Source of the DNA: Pantoea trifolii | Lineage (GTDB): Bacteria > Pseudomonadota > Gammaproteobacteria > Enterobacterales > Enterobacteriaceae | Assembly: GCF_024506435.1 (NCBI RefSeq) | Contig: NZ_JANIET010000001.1 | Coordinates: 1,798,001 to 1,862,000 of the forward strand | Direction: 5' to 3' | DNA: 64,000 nt | Shown here: piece by piece, positions 1 to 11,362 of the stretch | Layout: every line of letters starts with the position of its first letter | How positions within the stretch are numbered: position 1 is the first letter of the stretch | The notes under the pieces: model-generated | The model's database searches: none | What the model saw: only the letters and a program-made list of their open reading frames with translations | Told to the model about the DNA's origin: nothing | Position numbers and translations under genes: made by a program

Positions 1-468
1 CCGCAGATTCAACATGATGCGAAGCCGGTGGCTGAGTTGTTGAATGCGCTGAAGTCCGCCAAAGATTTTGATAGCGCCTGCAAAACCTACGGCTATCGCA
101 GTCAGGAAGAGAACCCGTGTGTCTTCAGTGTCAACGTGAGCGGCGAAGTCACCGCCGTCAACACCACGTCGCGCAATGGCCGGATGACGGTGAAGGATGT
201 GTCCGGTGACAACATCACGGTGCAGGTCGGCCCAATTTTTCCCGGTACGGTGTTACGCGATGCCTACAAAGGTGCCAGCTATCAGGACTTTAACGATCAG
301 GTACTGTTCGGCGATTACAGCCGCGCGATCAATCAGCAGGCGGCGAACATGATGAGTGCTTTCAAGCCCAAAGTGGGTGACAAAGTGCAGCTTGCTGGCG
401 TATTTAGCAGCTTCGATACGCCGGAGCAGGTGCCGAATGTGACACCTGCGGCGATTACACGTCAGTAA
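1..468 (+). CDS. DUF2291 family protein of a sugar ABC operon (5' partial)
   Basis: The reading frame is open from base 1, so the N-terminus, probably a lipoprotein or membrane-anchor signal, lies outside the window. About 155 codons remain. The visible part fits the DUF2291 family: a KPVAELLNALK segment, a TSRNGRMTVKDVSG segment, a QVGPIFPGTVLRD segment and a SYQDFNDQVLFGDYSRAIN segment. DUF2291 proteins are periplasmic-facing proteins repeatedly found beside ribose-type ABC transporters, and their biochemical role is not established. The stop lies 9 bases before the ATPase gene, so co-transcription is very likely. The first GTG in frame, at 28, is internal to the family domain and is not taken as the start. 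Confidence 0.8.
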   Translation, partial: PQIQHDAKPVAELLNALKSAKDFDSACKTYGYRSQEENPCVFSVNVSGEVTAVNTTSRNGRMTVKDVSGDNITVQVGPIFPGTVLRDAYKGASYQDFNDQVLFGDYSRAINQQAANMMSAFKPKVGDKVQLAGVFSSFDTPEQVPNVTPAAITRQ

Positions 469-477
469 GGAGCGGAT

Positions 478-1998
478 ATGCAACAGCCTCAACATGACGT
501 GATTATTGAAACCCGCAACGTGTCGCGCATCTATCCCGGCGTCACCGCGCTGGATCAGGTCAATTACCGCGTCTATCGCAACAAAGTGAACGTGCTGATT
601 GGCGAAAACGGCGCGGGCAAATCCACCATGATGAAAATGCTGGCTGGCGTGGAGATCCCCTCATCGGGCGAGATTCTGCTGGACGGCGCAGCCGTGTCGC
701 TGAGCTCCACACATCAGGCGGAAAAACTGGGCATCAGCATTATCTTTCAGGAGCTGAACCTGTTTCCCAACATGAACGTGATGGACAACATCTTCATGGC
801 CAATGAGTTTTTCCAGCGCGGTGTGATTAACGAGAAGTACCAATATTCACTGGCCAAAGCGCTGCTGGAACGGCTGGAACTGGATGTCGATCCTTACGCG
901 CCGCTGGCTGAACTGGGTATCGGCCATCAGCAGCTGGTGGAAATCGCCCGCGCGCTGTCAAAGGACACGCGCGTGTTGATCATGGATGAACCGACCAGCG
1001 CGCTCAGCCAGTCAGAAGTGAAAGTGCTGTTCAACGTCATCGACCAGCTTAAACGGCGTGGCGTCACCATTATCTATATCTCACATCGACTGGAAGAGCT
1101 GATGGAAATTGGCGATCACATCACCATCTTCCGCGACGGACGCTTTATCAGCGAACGCGAAGTCCGCGACGCCTCGATTCCGTGGATCATCGAGCAGATG
1201 GTGGGCGACAAGAAGAAACACTTCGATTACCAACCGGCGACGCAGGGCGAAACGGTACTCAGCGTCAACGGGCTGACCGCGCTGCATCAAAACGGCGGCT
1301 ACAAGCTCAATGATGTCTCTTTCACGCTGCGCAAAGGCGAAGTGATTGGTATCTACGGCCTGCTGGGCGCGGGACGCACCGAGTTGTTCAAGGGGCTGAT
1401 TGGCATGATGCACTGTCAGTCGGGCAGTGTCAGTCTGAACGGCGAAGCGCTGGAGAAGCGCAGCTTCCAGCAGCGACTGAAAAAAGGTATCGCGCTGGTG
1501 CCGGAAGATCGTCAAACCGAAGGCGTGGTGCAGCTGATGTCGATCACCGCCAACATGACGCTCAGCGATCTCAGTCTGCGCGGCTTCCGCCGCTGCTGGC
1601 GCATGCTCAATCCGCACAAAGAAAAGCACCGCGTCGATGAAATGATTGGCCATCTCGCCATCAAAGTCAGCGATGCCGAATTGCCGATCACCTCCCTAAG
1701 CGGTGGCAATCAGCAAAAAGTGGTGCTGGGCAAAGCTCTGATGACCGGGCCGCAGGTGGTGCTGCTGGATGAGCCGACGCGCGGCATCGATGTGGGCGCC
1801 AAAACCGACGTCTATCACCTGATTGGCAACCTGGCGCAGCAGGGATTAGCGGTGATGTTCTCCTCGTCCGAGCTGGATGAAGTGATGGCGCTGGCTGACC
1901 GCATTCTGGTGATGGCGGATGGTCGTATTACCGCCGATTTACCGCGCGCGGCGGCCACGCGCGAAGCCCTGATTAGCGCCTCAACGCCGCATGATTGA
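478..1998 (+). CDS. Sugar ABC transporter ATP-binding protein, RbsA-like
   Basis: This 506-residue protein has two fused ABC domains, as in RbsA, XylG and AraG. Domain 1 has Walker A GENGAGKST at residues 42-50, an atypical signature (GIGHQQLVEIARAL) and Walker B LIMDEPTSAL. Domain 2 has a degenerate Walker A (GLLGAGRTE), a proper signature (SLSGGNQQKVVLGKAL) and Walker B LLDEPTRGIDVGAK. That asymmetry is typical of sugar importers of the CUT2 class, where it energises uptake of a monosaccharide or polyol through the adjacent permease. An AGGAG ribosome site precedes ATG 478. The gene overlaps or abuts the permease gene. The substrate cannot be read from the sequence. Confidence 0.93.
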   Translation: MQQPQHDVIIETRNVSRIYPGVTALDQVNYRVYRNKVNVLIGENGAGKSTMMKMLAGVEIPSSGEILLDGAAVSLSSTHQAEKLGISIIFQELNLFPNMNVMDNIFMANEFFQRGVINEKYQYSLAKALLERLELDVDPYAPLAELGIGHQQLVEIARALSKDTRVLIMDEPTSALSQSEVKVLFNVIDQLKRRGVTIIYISHRLEELMEIGDHITIFRDGRFISEREVRDASIPWIIEQMVGDKKKHFDYQPATQGETVLSVNGLTALHQNGGYKLNDVSFTLRKGEVIGIYGLLGAGRTELFKGLIGMMHCQSGSVSLNGEALEKRSFQQRLKKGIALVPEDRQTEGVVQLMSITANMTLSDLSLRGFRRCWRMLNPHKEKHRVDEMIGHLAIKVSDAELPITSLSGGNQQKVVLGKALMTGPQVVLLDEPTRGIDVGAKTDVYHLIGNLAQQGLAVMFSSSELDEVMALADRILVMADGRITADLPRAAATREALISASTPHD

Positions 1999-2018
1999 GC
2001 CTGCTGGAGAGTAAAACG

Positions 2019-3086
2019 ATGAATCAAAAATACCTAATCTACATGTACCTGCTTAAGGCGCGCACCTTTATTGCCTTATTAATCGTAGTGAGTTTCTTCA
2101 GCTTTATGGTGCCTAACTTCCTGACCACCTCCAACCTGCTGATCATGACGCAGCATGTGGCGATCACCGGCTTGCTGGCGATCGGCATGACGCTGGTGAT
2201 TTTGACCGGCGGCATCGATCTCTCCGTGGGCGCGGTGGCGGGCATATGCGGCATGGTGGCGGGTGCGCTGCTCACCAACGGCGTTCCGCTGTGGGGCGGT
2301 AACGTGCTGTTCTTCAACGTGCCCGAGGTGATTCTGGTGGTGGCGCTGTTCGGCGTGGCGCTGGGATTGATTAATGGAGCGGTGGTCACGCGACTCGGCG
2401 TCGCGCCCTTTATCTGTACGCTCGGCATGATGTATGTGGCACGCGGCGCGGCGCTGCTGTTCAACGATGGCAGCACCTACGCCAACCTCGTCGGCACACC
2501 AGCGCTCGGCAATACCGGCTTCGCCTTGCTGGGTTCCGGTTCGGTGCTGGGCGTGTATATCCCTATATGGATGATGCTCGGCTTCCTGCTGCTGGGTTTG
2601 TATCTGACACGTAAAACGCCGCTCGGTCGATACATCTACGCCACCGGCGGCAACGAATCGGCGGCGCGCCTGGCGGGTGTGCCGATTATCAAAGTCAAAG
2701 TGTTTGTCTATGCCTTTTCCGGTTTGTGCGCCGCGCTGGTCGGTTTGATTGTGGCGTCGCAGCTGCAAACCGCGCACCCGATGACCGGCAACATGTTTGA
2801 GATGGACGCCATCGGTGCCACGGTGCTGGGTGGCACGGCGCTGGCGGGCGGCCGCGGGCGGGTCTCGGGCTCGATTATCGGTGCCTTTGTCATCGTGTTC
2901 CTTGCCGATGGCATGGTGATGATGGGCGTCAGCGATTTCTGGCAGATGGTGATTAAAGGTCTGGTAATTGTTACTGCGGTGGTGATCGACCAGTTCCAGC
3001 AAAAATTACAAAGTAAGGTGGTGCTGCTGCGCAGACATGAAAAAAAGCAGCAATCGGCCGCCCTGCCTGAAGCGACACATGGATAA
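2019..3086 (+). CDS. Sugar ABC transporter permease, RbsC-like
   Basis: This is a CUT2-type inner-membrane permease (BPD_transp_2 family) with many hydrophobic segments. It has the conserved [14 protein letters not shown] motif near residue 65 and the [19 protein letters not shown] motif in the C-terminal half. It would form the channel for the ATPase encoded upstream. I chose ATG 2019 ([17 protein letters not shown], 355 residues) because GGAGAG lies 7 bases upstream. A TTG at 1995 overlapping the ATPase stop would add 8 residues and has no ribosome site. The C-terminal tail is charged and cytoplasmic. Only 11 bases separate it from the dehydrogenase gene. Confidence 0.92.
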   Translation: MNQKYLIYMYLLKARTFIALLIVVSFFSFMVPNFLTTSNLLIMTQHVAITGLLAIGMTLVILTGGIDLSVGAVAGICGMVAGALLTNGVPLWGGNVLFFNVPEVILVVALFGVALGLINGAVVTRLGVAPFICTLGMMYVARGAALLFNDGSTYANLVGTPALGNTGFALLGSGSVLGVYIPIWMMLGFLLLGLYLTRKTPLGRYIYATGGNESAARLAGVPIIKVKVFVYAFSGLCAALVGLIVASQLQTAHPMTGNMFEMDAIGATVLGGTALAGGRGRVSGSIIGAFVIVFLADGMVMMGVSDFWQMVIKGLVIVTAVVIDQFQQKLQSKVVLLRRHEKKQQSAALPEATHG

Positions 3087-3097
3087 CAGGAGGCAAT

Positions 3098-3895
3098 ATG
3101 ACACGCGATTTTAGTGGCAAAACAGTGGTGATTACCGGCGCATGCCGCGGCATTGGCGCGGGCATTGCCGCGCGCTTTGCCGGCGACGGCGCGCGATTGG
3201 TGATGGTGTCGAACTCGGAACGGGTTTTCAGCACTGCGCAGGCCATCGAGCAGCAGTTTGGTAGTGAGATTCTGGCGCTGCAGGTTGATGTTACCGATGA
3301 AGCTGAGGTACAGCAGCTCTATCAGCAGGCGGCTGAACGCTTTGGCAGCATTGATGTGTCGATTCAAAATGCGGGCGTCATCACCATCGATCGCTTCGAC
3401 TCGATGCCGAAAAGCGATTTCGATAAGATCCTTGCGGTGAACACCACCGGCGTGTGGTTGTGCTGTCGCGAAGCGGCGAAATATATGGTCAAGCAGGGCA
3501 GCGGAAGCCTGATTAACACTTCGTCCGGCCAGGGACGTCAGGGCTTTATTTATACGCCCCACTATGCCGCCAGCAAGATGGGCGTGATCGGGATTACCCA
3601 GAGCCTGGCGCTGGAGCTGGCGCCGTGGCATATCACGGTGAATGCCTTCTGTCCTGGCATTATTGAGAGTGAAATGTGGGACTACAACGATCGTGTGTGG
3701 GGCGAGATCCTCAGCAGCGATAAAAAGCAGTATGGCAAAGGCGAATTAATGGCGGAGTGGGTAGAAAATATTCCGCTTAAGCGCGCGGGACAGCCGGAAG
3801 ATGTCGCCGGGTTGGTGGCTTTCCTCGCTTCTGACGATGCACGCTATATCACCGGGCAGACCATCAATGTGGATGGCGGTTTAATCTTCTCCTGA
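3098..3895 (+). CDS. SDR family oxidoreductase (probable sugar alcohol dehydrogenase)
   Basis: This 265-residue classical short-chain dehydrogenase has the nucleotide-binding motif TGACRGIG at residues 13-20, the NAG motif near residue 90, a catalytic Ser within NTSSGQG, the catalytic YAASK near residue 155, and the C-terminal [11 protein letters not shown] segment. Such enzymes oxidise or reduce a hydroxyl group with NAD(P). The family resemblance is to polyol dehydrogenases of the sorbitol/galactitol kind, but this is a family-level inference. It follows the ABC permease by 11 bases with a strong AGGAGG ribosome site, so it probably acts on the transported polyol or sugar. It is the last gene of the operon, and palindromic repeats follow. 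Confidence 0.88.
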   Translation: MTRDFSGKTVVITGACRGIGAGIAARFAGDGARLVMVSNSERVFSTAQAIEQQFGSEILALQVDVTDEAEVQQLYQQAAERFGSIDVSIQNAGVITIDRFDSMPKSDFDKILAVNTTGVWLCCREAAKYMVKQGSGSLINTSSGQGRQGFIYTPHYAASKMGVIGITQSLALELAPWHITVNAFCPGIIESEMWDYNDRVWGEILSSDKKQYGKGELMAEWVENIPLKRAGQPEDVAGLVAFLASDDARYITGQTINVDGGLIFS

Positions 3896-3904
3896 TAGCT
3901 CTCC

Positions 3905-3963
3905 GTAGCGGCGCCATTTATGGCGACCTAACTTCCAGGTGCCCATTAATGGGCACCCTACAA
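3905..3963 (+). repeat. Dispersed palindromic repeat, copy A
   Basis: This 59-base unit begins GTAG and ends CCCTACAAA. It carries two palindromes: CGCCATTTATGGCG (stem CGCCAT, loop TT) and the perfect 20-mer GGTGCCCATTAATGGGCACC. A near-identical unit follows at 3981-4038, and related half-units occur near 41.5 kb and at 45.78 kb. The copy sits just after the stop of the SDR gene, a typical position for REP-like elements. Confidence 0.85.
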
Positions 3964-3980
3964 AACAATTGCCGCATTCT

Positions 3981-4038
3981 TAGGGGCGCCATTTATGGCG
4001 ACCTGGCTTCCGGGTGCCCATGAATGGGCACCCTACAA
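3981..4038 (+). repeat. Dispersed palindromic repeat, copy B
   Basis: This is a tandem, same-orientation copy of the unit at 3905-3963, differing at a handful of positions. The second palindrome here has a GA centre (GGTGCCCATGAATGGGCACC), which leaves 9-bp arms. The 17 bases between the copies are unrelated. Together the two units could act as an mRNA 3' stabiliser or terminator for the ABC/SDR operon. Confidence 0.85.
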
Positions 4039-4172
4039 ATCCGAAAGTACGCATCATTGTCTTAATCGAAACCAGACATTTCCGGCACTTGCATCAGAAT
4101 ATGCTAGGGTAGACTTATGCACTTTTGTGAGCCACCTCAAATTCTGAACTGGGTCGAACCCTATTTTTAGCT

Positions 4173-5609
4173 ATGTTATCTACTTTGTTATCACTCAAAA
4201 GCGTGCGATATCTCTCTGGTTTTTCATTACTTGCTGCATCCGCGCCTGCGCTGGCGTTGATTTCTGACACTAAACTCGCCGATGCGCCGTTTAGCGATCC
4301 CACACGTTTCCAGAAAATGGCCGATCAATTGCCCGCGTTGGGCTATCAGGACGAAACCGAAGCGTTTAACAAAAAGCTGGCGACCATTGCCAAAAGCATT
4401 GGCGAAGCCAGCCAGAACAGCACCGACGACAATTCCTTAAGCCAACAGGCCGGTCTGTGGGCCTTTAATCATTTCCGCGATGAAGTGGGAAATCGACTGG
4501 TCAATGAAGGTCAATCATTGCTGTCGCCGTATGGCAACGCGCAGATCGACTTTAACGTGGACATCGACGGCAACTTTAACGGCAGCGGTGCTTCGCTGCT
4601 GACACCGTGGGCGGATAACTATCGCTACCTGACCTTCAGTCAGGTGGGTTTGCATCAAACCGATGATGGGCTGGTGGGCAATGTGGGTCTTGGTCAGCGC
4701 TGGATGGCGGGCAAATGGCAGCTGGGCTATAACGGCTTTGTTGACCGCATGTTCAGCAGCGGCCTACAGCGCGCTTCGCTGGGTACCGAAGCGTGGGGGG
4801 ATTATCTGCGCTTCTCCGCCAACTACTACACGCCGCTCTCAGGCTGGCAGGATCGCAATCCCTTCCAGCAGCAGCGAATGGCGCGCGGCTACGATTTCAC
4901 CACCCAGGGCTATTTGCCGCAGTATCGCCAGCTCGGTGCATCGGTGAGCTGGCAGCAATATCTTGGCGATAACGTCGATCTGTTTAGCTCCGGCAATCGC
5001 TACCACAATCCGTCGGCATTGACCTTTGGTGTCACTTATACGCCAGTGCCGCTGGTGACCTTATCCGCCAGCCACAAAACCAGCGACAGCGGTGAGAGCC
5101 AGGATCAACTCGGCTTGCGTCTCAACTACCGCTTTGGCGTGGCGCTCAGCCAGCAACTGAGTCCGGATAATGTCGCGGCGGCGCACTCGCTGCGCGGCAG
5201 TCGTTACGATAACGTGACGCGCAGCTATACGCCGGTGCTGGAATATCGCCAGCGTAAAACGCTGTCGGTATTTCTCGCCACGCCGCCGTGGCAGCTGAAT
5301 GGCGGAGAAAGTTTGCCGCTGAAATTGCAGATCCGCAGCACCAACCCAATCACTAAAGTGATGTGGCAGGGCGATACGCAGGCGCTAAGCCTGACGCCGG
5401 GTGCTAATCCCAACGATCCGCAGGGCTGGAGCGTAATCATGCCCGCGTGGGATAGCTCGCCTGGCGCGCATAACAGTTATCGCTTGTCGGTGGTGTTAGA
5501 AGACAGCAAACAGAATCGCGTCACCTCGAATGAGATTGTCCTGCAATTGCAGCCGCCGTTCTCACTGGATCAGGGCGATGATAATCGCTTTGATTTGATG
5601 GCGCCGTAA
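4173..5609 (+). CDS. ychO: YchO/YchP-family invasin-like outer membrane protein
   Basis: This 478-residue protein has a hydrophobic N-terminal signal ending near ASAPALA, then a short helical segment (residues 45-95). An inverse-autotransporter type beta-barrel follows (alternating patterns such as YRYLTFSQVGLH and LGYNGFVDRMF). It ends in a short Ig-like domain (YRLSVVLEDSKQNRVTSNEIVLQLQPP). This layout and length match the YchO/YchP family, relatives of intimin and invasin that lack the long passenger. It is probably exported to the outer membrane. Its function in enterobacteria is poorly known, and adhesion or cell-surface roles are suggested. There is no clear Shine-Dalgarno before ATG 4173. 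It stands alone, convergent with the porin gene. Confidence 0.8.
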   Translation: MLSTLLSLKSVRYLSGFSLLAASAPALALISDTKLADAPFSDPTRFQKMADQLPALGYQDETEAFNKKLATIAKSIGEASQNSTDDNSLSQQAGLWAFNHFRDEVGNRLVNEGQSLLSPYGNAQIDFNVDIDGNFNGSGASLLTPWADNYRYLTFSQVGLHQTDDGLVGNVGLGQRWMAGKWQLGYNGFVDRMFSSGLQRASLGTEAWGDYLRFSANYYTPLSGWQDRNPFQQQRMARGYDFTTQGYLPQYRQLGASVSWQQYLGDNVDLFSSGNRYHNPSALTFGVTYTPVPLVTLSASHKTSDSGESQDQLGLRLNYRFGVALSQQLSPDNVAAAHSLRGSRYDNVTRSYTPVLEYRQRKTLSVFLATPPWQLNGGESLPLKLQIRSTNPITKVMWQGDTQALSLTPGANPNDPQGWSVIMPAWDSSPGAHNSYRLSVVLEDSKQNRVTSNEIVLQLQPPFSLDQGDDNRFDLMAP

Positions 5610-5626
5610 TTGCCACTCGCCAATAG

Positions 5627-5652
5627 AAAAAGGGCAGCTTTCGCTGCCCTTT
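5627..5652. terminator. Bidirectional terminator between ychO and the porin gene
   Basis: A hairpin with arms AAAGGGCAGC and GCTGCCCTTT lies between the two convergent genes. On the minus strand it ends in a short U-tract, so it probably serves the porin gene as well as ychO. Confidence 0.75.
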
Positions 5653-5700
5653 GCGCATATTCAGCCGACACTAGCCGAATAGCAATGAGGGTAAAGCAAC

Positions 5701-6774
5701 TTAGAACTGGTAAACCAGACCCACAGCGGTGACATCGTCAGTTGGGATGTTCAGCGCATTGTTGTCTTTCAACAGGTTAATTTTGTATTCAGCATACACA
5801 GACATGTTTTTGTTGAAGTAGTAAGTCCCGCCAACACCAACGTATTTGAAGATGTCAGCGTCGCCAACGCCTTCAACGTCTTTAGCTTTAGAGGATACAT
5901 AGCCGATTGAAGGACGCAGACCGTTCAGGAACTGGTACTGTGCAACCGCTTCAAAGTTAACCGCTTTGTTAGCAAAACCACCCGTGATTGGCGTCGCGTT
6001 CAGCGTTTCGCCATAGATGGTTGCCAGGTAAATCTGGTTCGCGTCGTATTTCAGACCTGCGGTCCAATGCTGTGCTTTGTCACCGTCACCACGCGCTGCC
6101 AGGTTCTGGGTATTGGTACGATCCAGGCTGGCGTAGGCGGCCAGCAGGCTCAGACCGAAATCGAAGTCGTATGAGGTTGACAGCGCATAGCCATCACCAT
6201 TCGAACGGCGTACCGCAACGCTTGCATCGGTACGATCGTTTTTACCTTCGTACTGAGCGGCGACGTTCCAGCCTTTCACCAGACCGAAGAAATCTTTGTT
6301 ACGCCAGGTCAGCACGCCACCAGAGCGGCCAGACAGGAACGCATCGGTATAACCGGAATCACCGCCGAAGAATGGCAGCATATCGGTAACGCCCAGCACG
6401 TCATAAATCAGGCCGTAGTTACGACCGTAATCGATTGAGCCAAACTGACCAAATTTCAGGCCAGCAAAGCCCAGACGGGTTTTGTTACCGTTGTTGGCAT
6501 CGCTGCCTTCAGAGTTGGTGAGGCTGTACTGATACTGCCATTGACCATAGCCGGTCAGCTGGTCGTTAATCTTGGTTTCGCCTTTAAAACCCAGACGGCT
6601 ATAAGACGAGGTGTCGCCATTTGACGCATCGTTATCAGAGAACAGATGCGAGACGTTAATTTTGCCGGTCAGATCCAGTTTGTTGCCATCTTTATTATAG
6701 ATTTCGGCGGCCTGAGCCGAAGAAAGTCCCAGCAGTAAAGGCATCACTGCTGCCAGTAAGGAGCGCTTCATCAT
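5701..6774 (-). CDS. Trimeric general porin (OmpC/OmpF family)
   Basis: This 357-residue outer-membrane porin has a signal peptide ending at Ala22 (SSAQA). The mature start is [16 protein letters not shown], the standard porin N-terminus, and it ends in the C-terminal Phe (GLVYQF) needed for BAM recognition. It also contains a [17 protein letters not shown] segment corresponding to the constriction-loop (L3) region. It should form a 16-strand barrel for passive diffusion of small solutes. I cannot decide between OmpC, OmpF, OmpN or PhoE orthology. The gene is monocistronic, with a long AT-rich upstream region. A second ATG directly follows the first, so the start could be 3 bases shorter. Confidence 0.93.
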   Translation of the reverse strand: MMKRSLLAAVMPLLLGLSSAQAAEIYNKDGNKLDLTGKINVSHLFSDNDASNGDTSSYSRLGFKGETKINDQLTGYGQWQYQYSLTNSEGSDANNGNKTRLGFAGLKFGQFGSIDYGRNYGLIYDVLGVTDMLPFFGGDSGYTDAFLSGRSGGVLTWRNKDFFGLVKGWNVAAQYEGKNDRTDASVAVRRSNGDGYALSTSYDFDFGLSLLAAYASLDRTNTQNLAARGDGDKAQHWTAGLKYDANQIYLATIYGETLNATPITGGFANKAVNFEAVAQYQFLNGLRPSIGYVSSKAKDVEGVGDADIFKYVGVGGTYYFNKNMSVYAEYKINLLKDNNALNIPTDDVTAVGLVYQF

Positions 6775-7286
6775 TTAATTTTTACCCTGTGATATTTTTT
6801 AATTTTGTACCCTTGTTCGGGGTGAAAAGAAAATGACACAAAAGGTTCAAGATCGACAGTGCAATATATGTAACTAAATATTTCTAGTTAACTTTTTGTG
6901 TAATTTTTAATCTTAAATTCCATTATGTGGAATTTTGTATTGGTTAAACTTATCCCTAAAGCAACAAGGGATATGAATGTTTAAATAGTTATCTCAATGA
7001 TTTTATTCTATAATTTAAAAATTAAAGATGCGTAAATAAAGTAACTAGCTTGTTCGTGAAATAGCACAAGCCTATGCATAATTGTTCAATAGAAAATATC
7101 TGAATCCAGCTAATCGTTAGCAGAGTAATTATCTGGTTCATGGCTTTGTGTCTGTTTATTTCTGTTCTGATAATAACCTTGGTCACAAAATGTTATTTAG
7201 CTTTCGTTTAATAACGAACTGGCGAAATAATATTCAATTTGACTATGTAAATGTTAAAAACCGATTAATCCACTCCATGCTAAATC

Positions 7287-7324
7287 TGCACCGCGCTAAC
7301 ACTTTCCTGCACCAATCAGGCACA
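7287..7324 (+). promoter_or_regulatory. Possible NtrC enhancer half-sites upstream of astC
   Basis: Two TGCACC half-sites start at 7287 and 7308, that is 21 bases (two helical turns) apart. The second continues as TGCACC-N5-GGCACA, a partial match to the NtrC dyad TGCACC-N5-GGTGCA. They lie about 230 bases upstream of the sigma-54 type promoter, a normal enhancer distance. This is inference from pattern only. Confidence 0.35.
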
Positions 7325-7552
7325 TCTCGCCCCAAAAAAGTGCGTTTATCGCATTAATTTGGCGAAATATTTCCTGCCCGATCACAAAAGCAATATTTCA
7401 TTTTGCCAATGCATAAATCCGCTAAATAAATTACTGCTATTCAGCCTGCATCAGACTGATATTCACTTTTTATGCAATTAATGTGAATAGTGGTACTGGT
7501 TAAGTTATTGATATTTCGTGGTGGCAAGACGTTTATGCATTTTTGCGGCTGG

Positions 7553-7569
7553 CTGGCACGCTATCTGCA
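7553..7569 (+). promoter_or_regulatory. Sigma-54 type promoter of the ast operon
   Basis: The sequence CTGGCACGCTATCTGCA matches the sigma-54 consensus TGGCACG-N4-TTGCA at all but one position. The invariant GG (7555-7556) and GC (7567-7568) have the correct 12-base spacing. It lies about 80 bases upstream of astC. In E. coli the astC operon is known to be driven by RpoN and NtrC under nitrogen limitation, so this site is expected. Confidence 0.8.
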
Positions 7570-7650
7570 AGATACAGTAGAGCTGCCACTTAACATTTTT
7601 AACAATTTCAAAACAAAGGCTTCACCGGGTGTGGAGCAGGAGAAAGGGCT

Positions 7651-8867
7651 ATGTCACAGCAGGTTTCGCGTCAAAATTTCGATCAATGGATGATGCCAGT
7701 TTATGCACCCGCGGCTTTTGTACCGGTTCGTGCTGAAGGTTCTACGCTGTGGGATCAGCAAGGCAAAGAGTATATCGACTTCGCCGGTGGCATTGCGGTT
7801 AACGCCTTAGGTCATGCGCATCCCGCGTTGCAGCAGGCGCTAACCGAACAGGCGAGCAAACTGTGGCATACCGGTAACGGCTACACCAACGAACCGATCC
7901 TGCGTCTCGCCAAACAATTGATTGATGCTACCTTTGCCGACCGCGTGTTCTTCTGTAACTCCGGCGCCGAAGCGAATGAAGCAGCACTGAAGCTGGCGCG
8001 TAAAACCGCGCATGACCGTTTTGGTGCTGAGAAAAATGGCATCGTTGCCTTTAATAACGCCTTCCACGGTCGCACGCTGTTTACCGTGACAGCGGGCGGA
8101 CAACCGGCTTATTCCCGTGATTTTGCGCCGCTGCCGCCAGCGGTTGAGCATGCTAATTTCAACGATTTGGCCTCGGCGGCCGCGCTGATCAATGACCAAA
8201 CCTGCGCGGTGATCGTCGAGCCGATTCAGGGGGAAGGCGGCGTGCTGCCAGCCGATCCGTCTTTCTTGCGCGGGCTGCGCGAACTCTGCGATAAGCATCA
8301 TGCGGTGCTGATTTTTGATGAAGTACAGAGCGGCGTGGGGCGTACCGGTTCGCTGTACGCCTATATGCACTACGGCGTGACGCCGGATGTGTTAACCACC
8401 GCCAAAGCGCTCGGTGGCGGCTTCCCGATTGGTGCCATGCTGACGCGTGAAGATTTAGCGCAGGTAATGGGCGTCGGCACGCACGGCACCACGTACGGCG
8501 GCAACCCGCTGGCGGGCGCCGTCGCGGGCAAAGTGATGGAGTTGATCAACCAGCCAGCCTTTATGGCGGGCGTAACCGAGCGTCATCAATGGTTTGTTAC
8601 TGCGTTGCAGGAACTTAACCAGCGTCTGCCGGTGTTTAAAGAAGTGCGCGGATTGGGACTGCTGATTGGCGCGGTGCTGAACGACGATTTCGCCGGTAAA
8701 GCCAAACAGTTCAACCTCACTGCGGCCGAAGAGGGCGTGATGGTGCTGATTGCCGGTGCCAACGTGGTGCGTTTTGCGCCAGCGCTGAACATCAGCGAGC
8801 GTGAAGTAAAAGAAGGCCTGGCGCGCTTCGAACGTGCCTGTGAACGCGTGCTCAAAGGAGCCACATC

Positions 8868-8871
<4 letters not shown>
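7651..8871 (+). CDS. astC: Succinylornithine transaminase AstC
   Basis: This 406-residue class III PLP aminotransferase acts in the arginine succinyltransferase (AST) pathway. It transfers the amino group of N2-succinylornithine to 2-oxoglutarate. Visible motifs are [18 protein letters not shown], the AFHGRT segment, [13 protein letters not shown] (the Asp that holds the pyridine ring) and the PLP lysine in [15 protein letters not shown]. It belongs to the same family as acetylornithine aminotransferase ArgD. Leading an ast gene cluster supports AstC here. A strong AGGAGAAAGG ribosome site precedes ATG 7651. Its stop overlaps the astA start (ATGA). Confidence 0.97.

Positions 8872-11361
<2,490 letters not shown>

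Positions 11362-11362
<1 letters not shown>

Larger units (their letters stand above)
6775..7650. other. AT-rich intergenic region between the porin gene and astC
   Basis: This 876-base stretch is visibly richer in A and T than its flanks and holds no convincing gene. The two short plus-strand ORFs (7148-7357 and 7490-7693) show no protein-like composition. It must contain the divergent porin promoter and the ast control region. The sigma-54 type promoter and NtrC-like half-sites are listed separately. The rest is unassigned. Confidence 0.7.

Noticed and set aside
2079..3002. Long minus-strand ORF inside the ABC permease gene
   Set aside because: Shadow frame with biased His/Arg/Gln composition. 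The plus-strand permease is clearly the real gene.
7148..7357. 69-residue plus-strand ORF in the AT-rich gap
   Set aside because: No ribosome binding site, no recognisable domain, and a composition that follows the surrounding AT-rich DNA.
7490..7693. 67-residue ORF before astC
   Set aside because: It runs through the sigma-54 promoter and into astC in another frame.
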